From: Lacrimispora sinapis
GTDB lineage: Bacteria > Bacillota > Clostridia > Lachnospirales > Lachnospiraceae
DNA length: 64,000 bases
Direction of reading: 5' to 3'
Assembly: GCF_043633585.1 (NCBI RefSeq)
Contig: NZ_CP141832.1
Span: 1,550,001 to 1,614,000 of the forward strand
Position 1 is the stretch's first letter; every line of letters begins with the position of its first letter. Position numbers and translations under genes: made by a program. The notes beneath the pieces were generated by a model. The model saw only the letters and a list, made by a program, of their open reading frames with translations. It made no database searches and was not told the DNA's origin. This document shows positions 23,828 through 32,015 of this stretch, one piece after another.

Positions 23828-24340
23828 ATGAAAAAATTACTGATTGTAGTGGATATGCAAAAGGATTTTATTGACGGGGCCCTGGGAACCAAAGAGGCAA
23901 GGGCCATTGTTCCCAATGTAAAAAAGAAGATTGAAGAGTATCAGGCGAACAAAGAGGATGTGCTCTTTACCCTGGATACCCATGAGAACGATTACCTGGA
24001 AACCCAGGAGGGGAAGAAGCTTCCTGTGGTCCATTGCATTCGCGGAACAAACGGCTGGGGGCTTCACGAAGCTCTGAAGGAATTCCCGGGGCGGAGATTT
24101 GAAAAGAATACCTTTGGAAGTGCAGATTTGGCAGAATTTTTAAAGAACAAAGAATATGCGTCCATAGAACTCATTGGATTGTGTACCGACATCTGCGTGA
24201 TTTCCAATGCGCTGTTAATCAAAGCGTTTTTGCCTGAGATGCCCATTCGTGTGGATGCCTCCTGTTGTGCCGGTGTAACGCCTGAGAGCCATGAGAATGC
24301 GCTCAATGCCATGAAGGTATGTCAGATTGAAGTTATCTGA
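23828..24340 (+). CDS. nicotinamidase-like cysteine hydrolase
   Basis: 170-residue isochorismatase-fold hydrolase. The catalytic triad is D9 (VVDMQKDF), K93 (FEKNTFGS) and C123 (LCTDICV). D50-x-H52 and H69 match the metal site of PncA-type nicotinamidases, which deamidate nicotinamide for NAD salvage. ATG 23828 with GGAGGGTTGGC upstream is preferred over earlier in-frame ATGs. Single-gene unit with its own promoter and terminator. Another amidase substrate cannot be excluded. Confidence 0.85.
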   Translation: MKKLLIVVDMQKDFIDGALGTKEARAIVPNVKKKIEEYQANKEDVLFTLDTHENDYLETQEGKKLPVVHCIRGTNGWGLHEALKEFPGRRFEKNTFGSADLAEFLKNKEYASIELIGLCTDICVISNALLIKAFLPEMPIRVDASCCAGVTPESHENALNAMKVCQIEVI

Positions 24341-24363
24341 CCGCAGCATAAAATAATAAGAAA

Positions 24364-24408
24364 AAGAAATGCCGGGATAATAACGTTTCCATCCGGCATT
24401 TCTTTTTT
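24364..24408. terminator. bidirectional terminator
   Basis: AGAAATGCCGG ... CCGGCATTTCT, flanked by A run and T run, between the convergent nicotinamidase-like gene and aroA. Confidence 0.8.
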
Positions 24409-25685
24409 TATTGGAACAATGATTGAAGATCATGATAAAAGCCAGGATAAGAAATATTGACGCATTCTGCGCCTAAAATTTCCGTTTCCCCTTCTGCGCA
24501 CAATCCGGTCACGGCAAAAGTCATAGCGATCCGATGGTCCAGCCTGCTGTCAATAACGGCTCCGTGAAGGGGTTTTCCTCCCCGGATGATCATGCCGTAT
24601 TCTGTTTCCTCAACATCAGCGCCCATGGCAGAAAGATTGCGGACCATGACTTCAATGCGGTTGGATTCCTTTACTTTAAGTTCCCCAGCGTCTTTTATGA
24701 TGGTTTCCCCTTCTGCAAAACAAGCCATGGCAGCAATCATGGGAAGCTCGTCAATGAGCCTTGGAATAATGGCTCCTTCAATGGTTATGCCATGAAGAGA
24801 ACTTGATTTTACCAAAATATCCGCAGTAGGTTCTCCGGAATCCGTATTTTCATTAAGAAGAGTGATATTGCCGCCCATATCCCTGCATACGGAAAGGATG
24901 CCGTCACGGGTCGGATTGATTCCTGCATTTTTAATCAAAATCTCGGAACCTGGTACCATAAGCCCTGCCGCAAGAAAGAATGCTGCGGAGGAGATATCTC
25001 CGGGAACTGCGATCTTGTTGCCGTAAAGCTCCTTTGCCGGAGTGATACAGGCGGTGGTTCCTTCTGTTTTCACATCAGCGCCAAAGTAGTTTAACATGAT
25101 TTCCGAATGGTTCCTGGATCTATACGGTTCGGTTACCTTTGTTTCTCCTTCGGCATACAGACCTGCCAGAAGAATGGAAGATTTGATCTGGGCGGAAGCA
25201 ACCTTACTGGTATAGTGGATGCCGTGAAGGGGTTTTCCCGAAATGGCAAGAGGTGCACAGCCGTTGTCAGAGATGCTTTTGATATCCGCGCCCATTAAGG
25301 ATAATGGCTCTATGATCCTTTTCATAGGACGTTTTTTTATGGAATCGTCCCCGGTCAAGGTCACGTCAAAATCCTGGGCAGCCAATATGCCGGAAATCAG
25401 GCGGGTCGTTGTTCCGCTGTTTCCGCAGTCAAGGATGCCAGCCGGTTTTTTCAGCCCATGCAGTCCGTTTCCCTTTACAATCACACTGTCACCGTTTATT
25501 TCAATGGAAATTCCCATTTTCCGAAAACAGGAGATGGTGGAAAGACAGTCGGCACCAGGAAGAAAATGGCTGATTTCAGTGGTTCCTTTCGCGATGGAGC
25601 CCAACATCACGCTGCGATGGGATACGGATTTATCACCAGGTATGGTTATTTCTCCCTTTAAAGGGGAGGCTTTTGTGAATTTCAT
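24408..25685 (-). CDS. aroA: 3-phosphoshikimate 1-carboxyvinyltransferase (EPSP synthase)
   Basis: 425-residue shikimate-pathway enzyme joining shikimate-3-phosphate and phosphoenolpyruvate. It shows the N-terminal PGDKSVSHRSVMLGSIAKG (17-35), GNSGTTTRL (about 88-96), the RSRNHSE segment and C-terminal DHRIAMTFAV. Length matches class enzymes. Last gene of an aroF-tyrA-aroA operon, 13 bases after tyrA. The glyphosate-sensitivity region is not clearly class I or II from sequence alone. Confidence 0.95.
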   Translation of the reverse strand: MKFTKASPLKGEITIPGDKSVSHRSVMLGSIAKGTTEISHFLPGADCLSTISCFRKMGISIEINGDSVIVKGNGLHGLKKPAGILDCGNSGTTTRLISGILAAQDFDVTLTGDDSIKKRPMKRIIEPLSLMGADIKSISDNGCAPLAISGKPLHGIHYTSKVASAQIKSSILLAGLYAEGETKVTEPYRSRNHSEIMLNYFGADVKTEGTTACITPAKELYGNKIAVPGDISSAAFFLAAGLMVPGSEILIKNAGINPTRDGILSVCRDMGGNITLLNENTDSGEPTADILVKSSSLHGITIEGAIIPRLIDELPMIAAMACFAEGETIIKDAGELKVKESNRIEVMVRNLSAMGADVEETEYGMIIRGGKPLHGAVIDSRLDHRIAMTFAVTGLCAEGETEILGAECVNISYPGFYHDLQSLFQ

Positions 25686-25698
25686 AGGATACCTCTCT

Positions 25699-26796
25699 TT
25701 AATTCGATATTAAATCATAATGATATCGTTCCAGTTGTTTCCATGCTTGTTCCATGGTTTCCTTATTATAGAACGAGATTCTTAAAGTCCCTTCCCCGTG
25801 TTCCCGGTTGTGGTTGATGCCGATATTTTTTATGCTGATGCCTTTTGCAGCCAGGATAACCGATAAGGTGGAGATTGCACCCACTTCATCCGCCATATTT
25901 ACGGTAAAGGAATAATCCGGTACAATGGGGCCTCTGGCTTTCTCGGAAAGTGTGTTCCGGTAATCCCGGGAGGTCTCAAACAAATGGTAAATATACGAAT
26001 GGTTCTTTGCCTCCAATTCTTCAAGAATCTGGTTTAAGGACGCAATGTATCGTTTGAGTATCAGGGAAAGATTCTCATGATTTGTCATGCAGATCTGTTC
26101 CCATATTACCGGAGAAGAAGAAGCGATTCGGGTGATGTCTTTGAAGCCGCCTGCAGAAAGCCGTTTCATCAGCTCCTGTTCGTTATCGGAATCCTTAACC
26201 AGATTTACAAGGCTTGAAGCTACGATATGGGGCAGATGGCTGATGGCGGCGGCCACAAAATCATGCTCTTTGTAATCCAGAACCAGGGGAATGGAACCGA
26301 TGCATTCGGCAATCTGGATCAACCGGTCCACCTGCTCCCTGGAGGAACTGGCGGTGGGAGTAATAATATAATAGGCGTTCTCAAGCAGAAGGTCGGTGGA
26401 ATTTTCATATCCTGTTTTTTCCGAACCGGCCATGGGATGACCTCCTACAAAACAGGATTCCATGCCAAGACGGATGACTGCTTCGTGGATGTCTGTCTTG
26501 GTACTGCCTACATCCGTAATAATGGCACCAGGTTTTCGGTAGGGGCTGATTTTTTCTAAATATTCTGCATTATATTCCACAGGGGTGCAAAGGAAAATCA
26601 TGTCACATTCCTTTAACTCCTCCCCAATGCCATCTAAAATCACATCTACAATTCCCTCATCCCTGGCTTTTTGCAGCGTCGCTTTGGAACGCATGTAAGC
26701 CATAATCCTGGTACTTGGTTTTTCACGCTTGATCCCTTTGGCAATGGAACCGCCAATCAGACCAAGCCCGATAAAGGCAATGGCAGCTTCACTCAT
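25699..26796 (-). CDS. tyrA: prephenate dehydrogenase with ACT domain
   Basis: 365 residues: NAD-binding Rossmann motif GLGLIGGSIAKG (about 11-22), the prephenate dehydrogenase segment GGHPMAGSEKTG (about 118-129), a helical dimerisation region, and a C-terminal ACT domain (about 295-365) expected to sense tyrosine. It oxidatively decarboxylates prephenate to 4-hydroxyphenylpyruvate. Start ATG overlaps the aroF stop by 4 bases. Confidence 0.93.
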   Translation of the reverse strand: MSEAAIAFIGLGLIGGSIAKGIKREKPSTRIMAYMRSKATLQKARDEGIVDVILDGIGEELKECDMIFLCTPVEYNAEYLEKISPYRKPGAIITDVGSTKTDIHEAVIRLGMESCFVGGHPMAGSEKTGYENSTDLLLENAYYIITPTASSSREQVDRLIQIAECIGSIPLVLDYKEHDFVAAAISHLPHIVASSLVNLVKDSDNEQELMKRLSAGGFKDITRIASSSPVIWEQICMTNHENLSLILKRYIASLNQILEELEAKNHSYIYHLFETSRDYRNTLSEKARGPIVPDYSFTVNMADEVGAISTLSVILAAKGISIKNIGINHNREHGEGTLRISFYNKETMEQAWKQLERYHYDLISN

Positions 26797-27809
26797 GAAG
26801 AAACCCTCCCGGAAAGTTTTGCATAAGGTTCTAATTCGTTCATCATGTGATCAAACTGATCGAAAGTCAGAGACTGTGGACCGTCGGATAAAGCACAGGA
26901 AGGACATGGGTGGACTTCCACAATAAGACCGTCGGCTCCAACTGCAAGTGCCGCCTTTGAAATCGGCTCAATGTATGCCCGGACTCCCGTGGCATGGCTG
27001 GGATCAATAATAATGGGCAGATGGCTCTTGGAACGGATCACAGGAACAGCACTGATGTCCAGGGTGTTTCTGGTGGCGGTTTCATAGGTACGGATGCCCC
27101 GTTCACAGAGGACAATGTTTGGGTTTCCCTCTGATGCAATGTATTCAGCCGCATTGAGCCATTCATCAATGGTAGCGCATAAGCCTCTCTTTAGCAGAAC
27201 AGGAACTCCGGCCCGGCCTGCCTCCTTTAACAGCTCAAAGTTCTGCATGTTACGTGCTCCGATTTGGATCATATCCACATATTTAACGGCTGTTTCAAGG
27301 GCGCGTAAGCTGGTGGCTTCACAGATAATATTCAGTCCGGTGGCTTCTCTGGCTTCCTTCATGTATTTTAAGCCTTCCTCCTCCAGCCCCTGAAATGCGT
27401 AAGGGGAAGTTCTCGGTTTGTATGCGCCGCCTCTTAAAAACTGTGCACCGGCTTTTTTCACAGCAGCCGCAGTTTCCAGAAGCATGTCCCTGTTTTCAAT
27501 GGCACAGGGACCTGCCATCATGGTGAAGTGGCCTGGGCCGATCTTTGCAGTACCGACCGTGATCACGGAATCCTCTGGGTGGAATTTTTTATTGACCAGT
27601 TTATAGGATTCTGTCACATTCACGATTTTATCCACACCTTCGATCAGTTCAATGTTAGCACCCTGAAGCTTTGATTTGTCGCCGATGACACCTACGATGG
27701 TCACTTCGGCCCCCTTGGATAAATGTGCCTGAAGGCCATTCGCCTCAATAATTTGTTTGATTTTAATCACAGCTTCCTCAGAAGCATTGGGCTTCATAAT
27801 AATAATCAT
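26793..27809 (-). CDS. aroF: DAHP synthase (type I-beta, with N-terminal regulatory domain)
   Basis: 338 residues. Residues 1-70 form the ferredoxin-like regulatory domain of Thermotoga-type enzymes. The barrel follows, with MAGPCAIEN (about 94-102), LRGGAYKPRTSPYAFQG and IDPSHATG. It condenses phosphoenolpyruvate and erythrose-4-phosphate, the committed step of aromatic biosynthesis. The N-terminal domain is the known site of feedback by Tyr/Phe in this subclass. First gene of the operon; AGAGAGG lies 9 bases before ATG 27809. Confidence 0.95.
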   Translation of the reverse strand: MIIIMKPNASEEAVIKIKQIIEANGLQAHLSKGAEVTIVGVIGDKSKLQGANIELIEGVDKIVNVTESYKLVNKKFHPEDSVITVGTAKIGPGHFTMMAGPCAIENRDMLLETAAAVKKAGAQFLRGGAYKPRTSPYAFQGLEEEGLKYMKEAREATGLNIICEATSLRALETAVKYVDMIQIGARNMQNFELLKEAGRAGVPVLLKRGLCATIDEWLNAAEYIASEGNPNIVLCERGIRTYETATRNTLDISAVPVIRSKSHLPIIIDPSHATGVRAYIEPISKAALAVGADGLIVEVHPCPSCALSDGPQSLTFDQFDHMMNELEPYAKLSGRVSS

Positions 27810-27846
27810 AATAGATTTCCTCTCTTTTTGCTAATGGTTAATCCCC

Positions 27847-27875
27847 ATTGTATAAGATAACCTTCCGGTTGTCAA
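27847..27875 (-). promoter_or_regulatory. promoter of aroF-tyrA-aroA operon
   Basis: On the minus strand TTGACA, 17-base spacer, TACAAT. The paired palindrome at 27885-27909 lies immediately upstream of the -35. Confidence 0.7.
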
Positions 27876-27884
27876 CGCTTTTAT

Positions 27885-27909
27885 ACTTTAAAGTTCAACA
27901 CTTTAAAGT
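27885..27909. promoter_or_regulatory. paired ACTTTAAAGT palindromes upstream of aroF
   Basis: Two identical perfect 10-bp palindromes (27885-27894 and 27900-27909) 5 bases apart, in the divergent region between the aro operon and the retron RNA. A tandem binding site for a regulator of either unit is likely; I do not recognise the factor. Confidence 0.55.
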
Positions 27910-27968
27910 AAATTTTGATTTTATTTCTTTTTAACTTCAAATTAATGGTATAAATTCAATCCTTATGG

Positions 27969-27974
27969 TAGAAT
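27969..27974 (+). promoter_or_regulatory. -10 element of the retron RNA
   Basis: TAGAAT, which would place transcription start near 27981, three bases before the a1 repeat. The -35 is weak (about TGGTAT at 27946-27951). Confidence 0.45.
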
Positions 27975-27983
27975 ATCTGTTAT

Positions 27984-28169
27984 AACAGCAGAAGCAATAG
28001 TTTGATCGGTAATACTGCCGCAGGGCAGCGAGTCGCTGTCTGGACATTTATAGTATAGGAGAAGACCGCAATCTGCTGCGAAGTACTGCTGCACATTGCA
28101 TGTGCATGACGCATGCTGCTTGTACATCTTCGCATCTTACGGTATCATTTTTGTATTGCTTCTGCTGTT
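27984..28169 (+). ncRNA. retron msr-msd noncoding RNA
   Basis: The region is bounded by a perfect 16-bp inverted repeat: AACAGCAGAAGCAATA (a1, 27984-27999) and TATTGCTTCTGCTGTT (a2, 28154-28169). After a1 comes AG, the usual context of the branching guanosine. Then come short GC-rich msr hairpins at about 28014-28040 (CTGCC-GCA-GGGCAG and CAGCGA-G-TCGCTG). A long msd hairpin spans about 28065-28143: ACCG/CGGT outer pair, GCGAAG (28078-28083) with CTTCGC (28128-28133), then GTAC and GCAGCA pairings inward. The reverse transcriptase starts 37 bases after a2. Exact branch point and cDNA ends are inference. Confidence 0.82.
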
Positions 28170-28206
28170 TGATTGTCAGATTTCAGATAGAGTGAGGATT
28201 ATGCCG

Positions 28207-29211
28207 ATGAATCAGTCAGATATTTGGAAATACTGCACGCCGGAGCATTGCCGGGACATGCTGCTGTCTTTTCGCCTTTTGGGAGAAAAATTGCCCGACG
28301 ATAAAGTGATCGCATGTCTTTATTCAGTCAGCAATCATACGGAACGTCATTATAAAGTCATTCAGATTCCCAAAAGGGACGGAACCAGGAGAACTCTGAT
28401 GGTACCTGATTGTCTGCTTAAGAAAATTCAAAAGAACATTTTAAATCATATTCTTTCCGGATTTGCAGTTTCCTCCTGTGCCACGGCATATCAAAAAGGA
28501 ACCTCTGTGTTAAAGAATGCCTCGGTTCATACAGGAAACCGGCTGGTTTTAAAGCTGGATATAAAAGATTTTTTTGGAACCATTTCTTTTCCCATGGTGT
28601 TAGGAAGCGTATTTTCCCGTAAGTATTTTCCTTTATCGGTGGGAACCATGCTGACATCCCTGTGCTGCTGCCGGGAATTTCTGCCTCAGGGAGCACCCAC
28701 TTCGCCTGCCATTTCAAATCTGGTCATGAAGCCTTTTGATGACTACATGAAACAATGGTGCGGAAAACAGGGGATTTCATACAGCAGATATTGCGATGAC
28801 ATGACTTTTTCCGGTGATTTTCTTCCGGGGCGGGTCATACGCAAGGTTTCAGATTTTCTATCTGTGATGGGATTTTCTTTAAATGAAGAGAAGACCAGAA
28901 TACTATCCTGTCATAGAAGACAGGCGGTCACAGGGATCGTGGTAAATGAAAAAGTGCAGGTATCTGCGGATTACCGGAGAAAGCTGCGGCAGGAAGTATA
29001 TTACTGTCTGAAGTTCGGGGTCAAGTCCCACTTGGAAAGGACCGGAAGAACAGAATTGGATTCAGAGAAAGAACGGCGGTATTTGGATTCTCTTCTTGGA
29101 AAAATCCGGTATCTTCTGTATATCAATCCAGAGGATGCATGGTTTCAGGAGGCCAGAGAAAGGATTTCTTTATTGGCAGATTCTATCAAACCGTCTGAGA
29201 CAATCGTATAA
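28207..29211 (+). CDS. retron reverse transcriptase
   Basis: 334 residues. The hallmarks of retron RTs are present: N104-A-S-V-H108 (NAxxH motif), D118 in DIKDFF (first catalytic Asp), LPQGAPTSPAISNL (159-172), Y195-C-D-D198 (YxDD catalytic site) and V241-T-G (VTG motif, region Y that recognises the msr). There is no maturase or endonuclease domain and no DGR signature. ATG 28207 is preferred: AGTGAGG lies 9 bases upstream; ATG 28201 is too close, and a longer frame from 28096 would run through the msd. A wall-binding protein gene follows 19 bases later. Confidence 0.92.
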   Translation: MNQSDIWKYCTPEHCRDMLLSFRLLGEKLPDDKVIACLYSVSNHTERHYKVIQIPKRDGTRRTLMVPDCLLKKIQKNILNHILSGFAVSSCATAYQKGTSVLKNASVHTGNRLVLKLDIKDFFGTISFPMVLGSVFSRKYFPLSVGTMLTSLCCCREFLPQGAPTSPAISNLVMKPFDDYMKQWCGKQGISYSRYCDDMTFSGDFLPGRVIRKVSDFLSVMGFSLNEEKTRILSCHRRQAVTGIVVNEKVQVSADYRRKLRQEVYYCLKFGVKSHLERTGRTELDSEKERRYLDSLLGKIRYLLYINPEDAWFQEARERISLLADSIKPSETIV

Positions 29212-29230
29212 AACAAGTGGAGGGTAAGTG

Positions 29231-29629
29231 ATGAGAAAATTATGGAAAAAGTTGGCTGTTTGCAGCACCTGCTGTCTGTTTGGGGCAGGTGTCTTTGCAT
29301 TTATGCCTGGAGCACCTGGGCAGCTGGAAGCAAAGGCTCAGATAGAAACAGGTATCAATAGATATGGCTGGCAGCAGGAACCGGACGGGTGGAGATATAG
29401 AAACAGCGACGGTTCTTATGCAAAGGGCTGCTTTGGAGCGGTTGCAGATACATGGTACTATTTTGATGCGGAAGGCTATATGGTGACCGGCTGGCAGCAG
29501 GTAGGAGATGACTGGTATTATTTTGAGAAAGATGGACATATGGTTACTGGTCCGGTCTATATTGGAGAGACATATTACTATTTTGAATCCAGTGGGAAGC
29601 TTCATGAGAGCTTCTTTGAAAAGGAATGA
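29231..29629 (+). CDS. secreted wall-binding-repeat protein downstream of the retron RT
   Basis: 132 residues. Signal peptide at 1-37 (KKLAVCSTCCLFGAGVFAF core, cleavage near LEAKA) followed by about four choline-binding-like repeats (WYYFDAEGYMVTGWQQ, WYYFEKDGHMVTG, YYYFESSGKL). No catalytic domain. ATG 29231 has GGAGGG 6 bases upstream. It is only 19 bases after the RT stop and before the shared terminator, so it is co-transcribed with the retron. Whether it takes part in retron function or is a passenger is unknown; its exported nature would be unusual for a retron effector. Confidence 0.8.
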   Translation: MRKLWKKLAVCSTCCLFGAGVFAFMPGAPGQLEAKAQIETGINRYGWQQEPDGWRYRNSDGSYAKGCFGAVADTWYYFDAEGYMVTGWQQVGDDWYYFEKDGHMVTGPVYIGETYYYFESSGKLHESFFEKE

Positions 29630-29631
29630 TG

Positions 29632-29660
29632 AAAAAGAGGGGCTTGTCCCCTCTTTTTTT
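29632..29660 (+). terminator. terminator of the retron transcript
   Basis: AGAGGGG-CTTGT-CCCCTCT followed by a T run. Confidence 0.8.
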
Positions 29661-29711
29661 TGAAATGATAGAAAAATGTCGAAATATATTTGTACAAATT
29701 GTATGATTTAC

Positions 29712-29740
29712 TTGTAATTATACGACATTTTTAGTAAAAT
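29712..29740 (+). promoter_or_regulatory. promoter of EF-G-like gene
   Basis: TTGTAA (29712-29717), 17-base spacer, TAAAAT (29735-29740). Confidence 0.55.
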
Positions 29741-29778
29741 ATTCTCATAGAATAAAATACGGAACAGGAGGAATGCTT

Positions 29779-31881
29779 ATGAACGTGTATGGAACCAAAC
29801 AGATCCGCAACGTTGCCTTACTTGGGCACGGGGGCGCCGGTAAAACGACTCTTGCAGAGGCAATGGCGTTTGTGACAGGAGCCATTGGCAGAATGGGAAA
29901 AGTGACCGATGGCAATACCATCAGCGATTATGACAAAGAAGAGATTAAGAGACATTTTTCTATCTCCACGTCTCTGATTCCTTTGGAGTATGAAGGGGAA
30001 GACGGCCCGATCAAGGTCAATTTGCTGGATACTCCCGGGTATTTTGATTTTGTAGGAGAGGTCGAAGAGGCCATCAGTGTCGCGGATGCAGCAGTAATTG
30101 TGGTAAATTGCAAGGCAGGGATTGAAGTTGGAACGTATAAGGCATGGGAACTGTGTGAAAAGTACAAGCTGCCGAGACTTTTCTTTGTAACCAATATGGA
30201 TGACGACCAGGCAAGCTATCGTGAGCTTTTACTGAAGCTGGAAAAAGAATTCGGCAGAAAGATTGCACCCTTCCATCTTCCGATTCGTGAAAATGAAAAA
30301 TTCGTAGGGTTTGTCAACGTGGTCAAGATGGCAGGGAGACGTTTTACCGTAAACAGCGATTACGAGGAATGTGAGATCCCGGAATACAGCAAAAAAAATC
30401 TGGGAATCGCCCGTGAAGCTCTTATGGAGGCGGTGGCAGAGACCAGCGAAGAATATATGGAACGCTATTTTTCAGGAGAAGCATTCACGGCGGAAGAAAT
30501 TTCTGCTGCGCTGAGAGAGCATGTAATCGAAGGCAATATCGTTCCGGTCATGCTGGGGAGCGGACTGAACGCCCAGGGGGCTAAGATGGTACTCCAGGCC
30601 ATCGATAAATATTTCCCGTCCCCCGACCATTATGAATGCATTGGCGTGGACATTTCCACAGGAGAACGGTTCACTGCCAAATATAACGATAAAGTTTCTT
30701 TATCTGCACGTGTGTTTAAGACCATTGTAGATCCTTTCATTGGCAAATATTCTTTGCTTAAAATCTGTACCGGAACATTAAAACCTGATTCTGTGATCTA
30801 TAACGTGAACAAAGATGCAGAAGAAAAGGTAGGCAGGCTTTATTTGTTAAGGGGCAAGGACACCCTGGAGGTTCCAGAATTAAGAGCCGGAGATATCGGA
30901 GCTGTTTCTAAGCTCAATGTGACTCAGACCGGCGATACCATTGCCCTTCGTTCTGCTCCCATCGTTTATCATAAGCCGGAAATATCCACACCCTATACAT
31001 ATATGAGATACAAAACAAAATCAAAAGGGGATGATGACAAGGTTTCTAATGCCATTGCAAAGCTGATGGAAGAGGACTGGACTTTAAAGGCAGTGAATGA
31101 TACGGAAAACCGCCAATCTCTTTTATACGGCATTGGAGACCAGCACCTGGAAGTCGTGGTCAGCAAGCTTTTAAACCGCTATAAAGTGGAGATCCAGTTG
31201 AGCAAACCCAAATTCGCATTCCGGGAGACCCTTAGGAAGAAAGTAGAAGTTCAGGGAAAATATAAGAAGCAGTCCGGCGGACACGGACAGTACGGGGATG
31301 TTAAGATGATCTTTGAGCCTTCCGGTGATTTAGAGACTCCCTATATCTTTGAAGAAAATGTATTTGGAGGAGCGGTACCAAGAAACTATTTTCCGGCAGT
31401 TGAAAAAGGAATTGCCGAATGTGTTTTAAAAGGCCCTCTTGCAGCTTATCCTGTGGTTGGATTAAAGGCCACGTTGATAGATGGGTCCTATCATCCGGTT
31501 GACTCTTCCGAGCTGGCATTTAAGATGGCAGCCACAATCGCCTTTAAGAAAGGATTTATGGAGGCCAATCCGGTCCTTCTTGAGCCCATCGCTTCCCTAA
31601 AGGTAAGAGTCCCTGATAAATTTACCGGTGATGTTATGGGAGATTTGAACCGGCGGAGAGGACGGGTGCTTGGAATGAATTCCGACCATCACGGGAAACA
31701 GGTCATTGAGGCAGATATCCCCATGTCAGAGCTTTTCGGTTATAATACGGATCTTCGTTCCATGACAGGAGGAATGGGAACTTTTGAATATGAGTTCAGC
31801 CGATATGAAATGGCCCCCGGAGACATCCAGAAAAAAGAAGTGGAGGAGCGGGCATCAAAGGTCGATAAGGCCGTGGTGTAA
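29779..31881 (+). CDS. EF-G-like translational GTPase
   Basis: 700 residues with the five-domain EF-G architecture: G1 GHGGAGKTTL (16-25), G3 DTPGYFDF (about 84-91), G4-position VTNMDD (about 137), then domains II-V with GGHGQYGDV near 498 (domain IV start). It departs from true EF-G: the catalytic His of DTPGH is Tyr and the G4 NKxD motif is altered to TNMDD. Such paralogues form a separate EF-G-like family in Clostridia; the exact role is not established. ATG 29779 is used because AGGAGGA lies 6 bases before it, whereas ATG 29773 abuts it. Confidence 0.88.
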   Translation: MNVYGTKQIRNVALLGHGGAGKTTLAEAMAFVTGAIGRMGKVTDGNTISDYDKEEIKRHFSISTSLIPLEYEGEDGPIKVNLLDTPGYFDFVGEVEEAISVADAAVIVVNCKAGIEVGTYKAWELCEKYKLPRLFFVTNMDDDQASYRELLLKLEKEFGRKIAPFHLPIRENEKFVGFVNVVKMAGRRFTVNSDYEECEIPEYSKKNLGIAREALMEAVAETSEEYMERYFSGEAFTAEEISAALREHVIEGNIVPVMLGSGLNAQGAKMVLQAIDKYFPSPDHYECIGVDISTGERFTAKYNDKVSLSARVFKTIVDPFIGKYSLLKICTGTLKPDSVIYNVNKDAEEKVGRLYLLRGKDTLEVPELRAGDIGAVSKLNVTQTGDTIALRSAPIVYHKPEISTPYTYMRYKTKSKGDDDKVSNAIAKLMEEDWTLKAVNDTENRQSLLYGIGDQHLEVVVSKLLNRYKVEIQLSKPKFAFRETLRKKVEVQGKYKKQSGGHGQYGDVKMIFEPSGDLETPYIFEENVFGGAVPRNYFPAVEKGIAECVLKGPLAAYPVVGLKATLIDGSYHPVDSSELAFKMAATIAFKKGFMEANPVLLEPIASLKVRVPDKFTGDVMGDLNRRRGRVLGMNSDHHGKQVIEADIPMSELFGYNTDLRSMTGGMGTFEYEFSRYEMAPGDIQKKEVEERASKVDKAVV

Positions 31882-31889
31882 AAGGAGGG

Positions 31890-31938
31890 AAAAGATCCGG
31901 CAAGGTATCCTGTGATGCCCGGCCGGATCTTTTTTGAA
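31890..31938 (+). terminator. terminator after EF-G-like gene
   Basis: AAAAGATCCGGC ... GCCGGATC stem with TTTTTT. Confidence 0.75.
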
Positions 31939-32015
31939 ATCCGATGCTGCTGCAGAAGAATTGCGCATTTGCCCGATCTGTGATAAACTGGTACAAACTG
32001 GCAGGAGGGAAAGCA

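Noticed and set aside
28096..28206. Longer N-terminus of the reverse transcriptase from an ATG at 28096
   Set aside because: It would run through the msd hairpin and a2 repeat and has no ribosome site; ATG 28207 has one at good spacing.
28207..29211. Diversity-generating retroelement or group II intron as the origin of the reverse transcriptase
   Set aside because: No template/variable repeat pair or Avd gene is visible, and no maturase domain or intron ends. NAxxH, VTG and the a1/a2-flanked RNA point to a retron.
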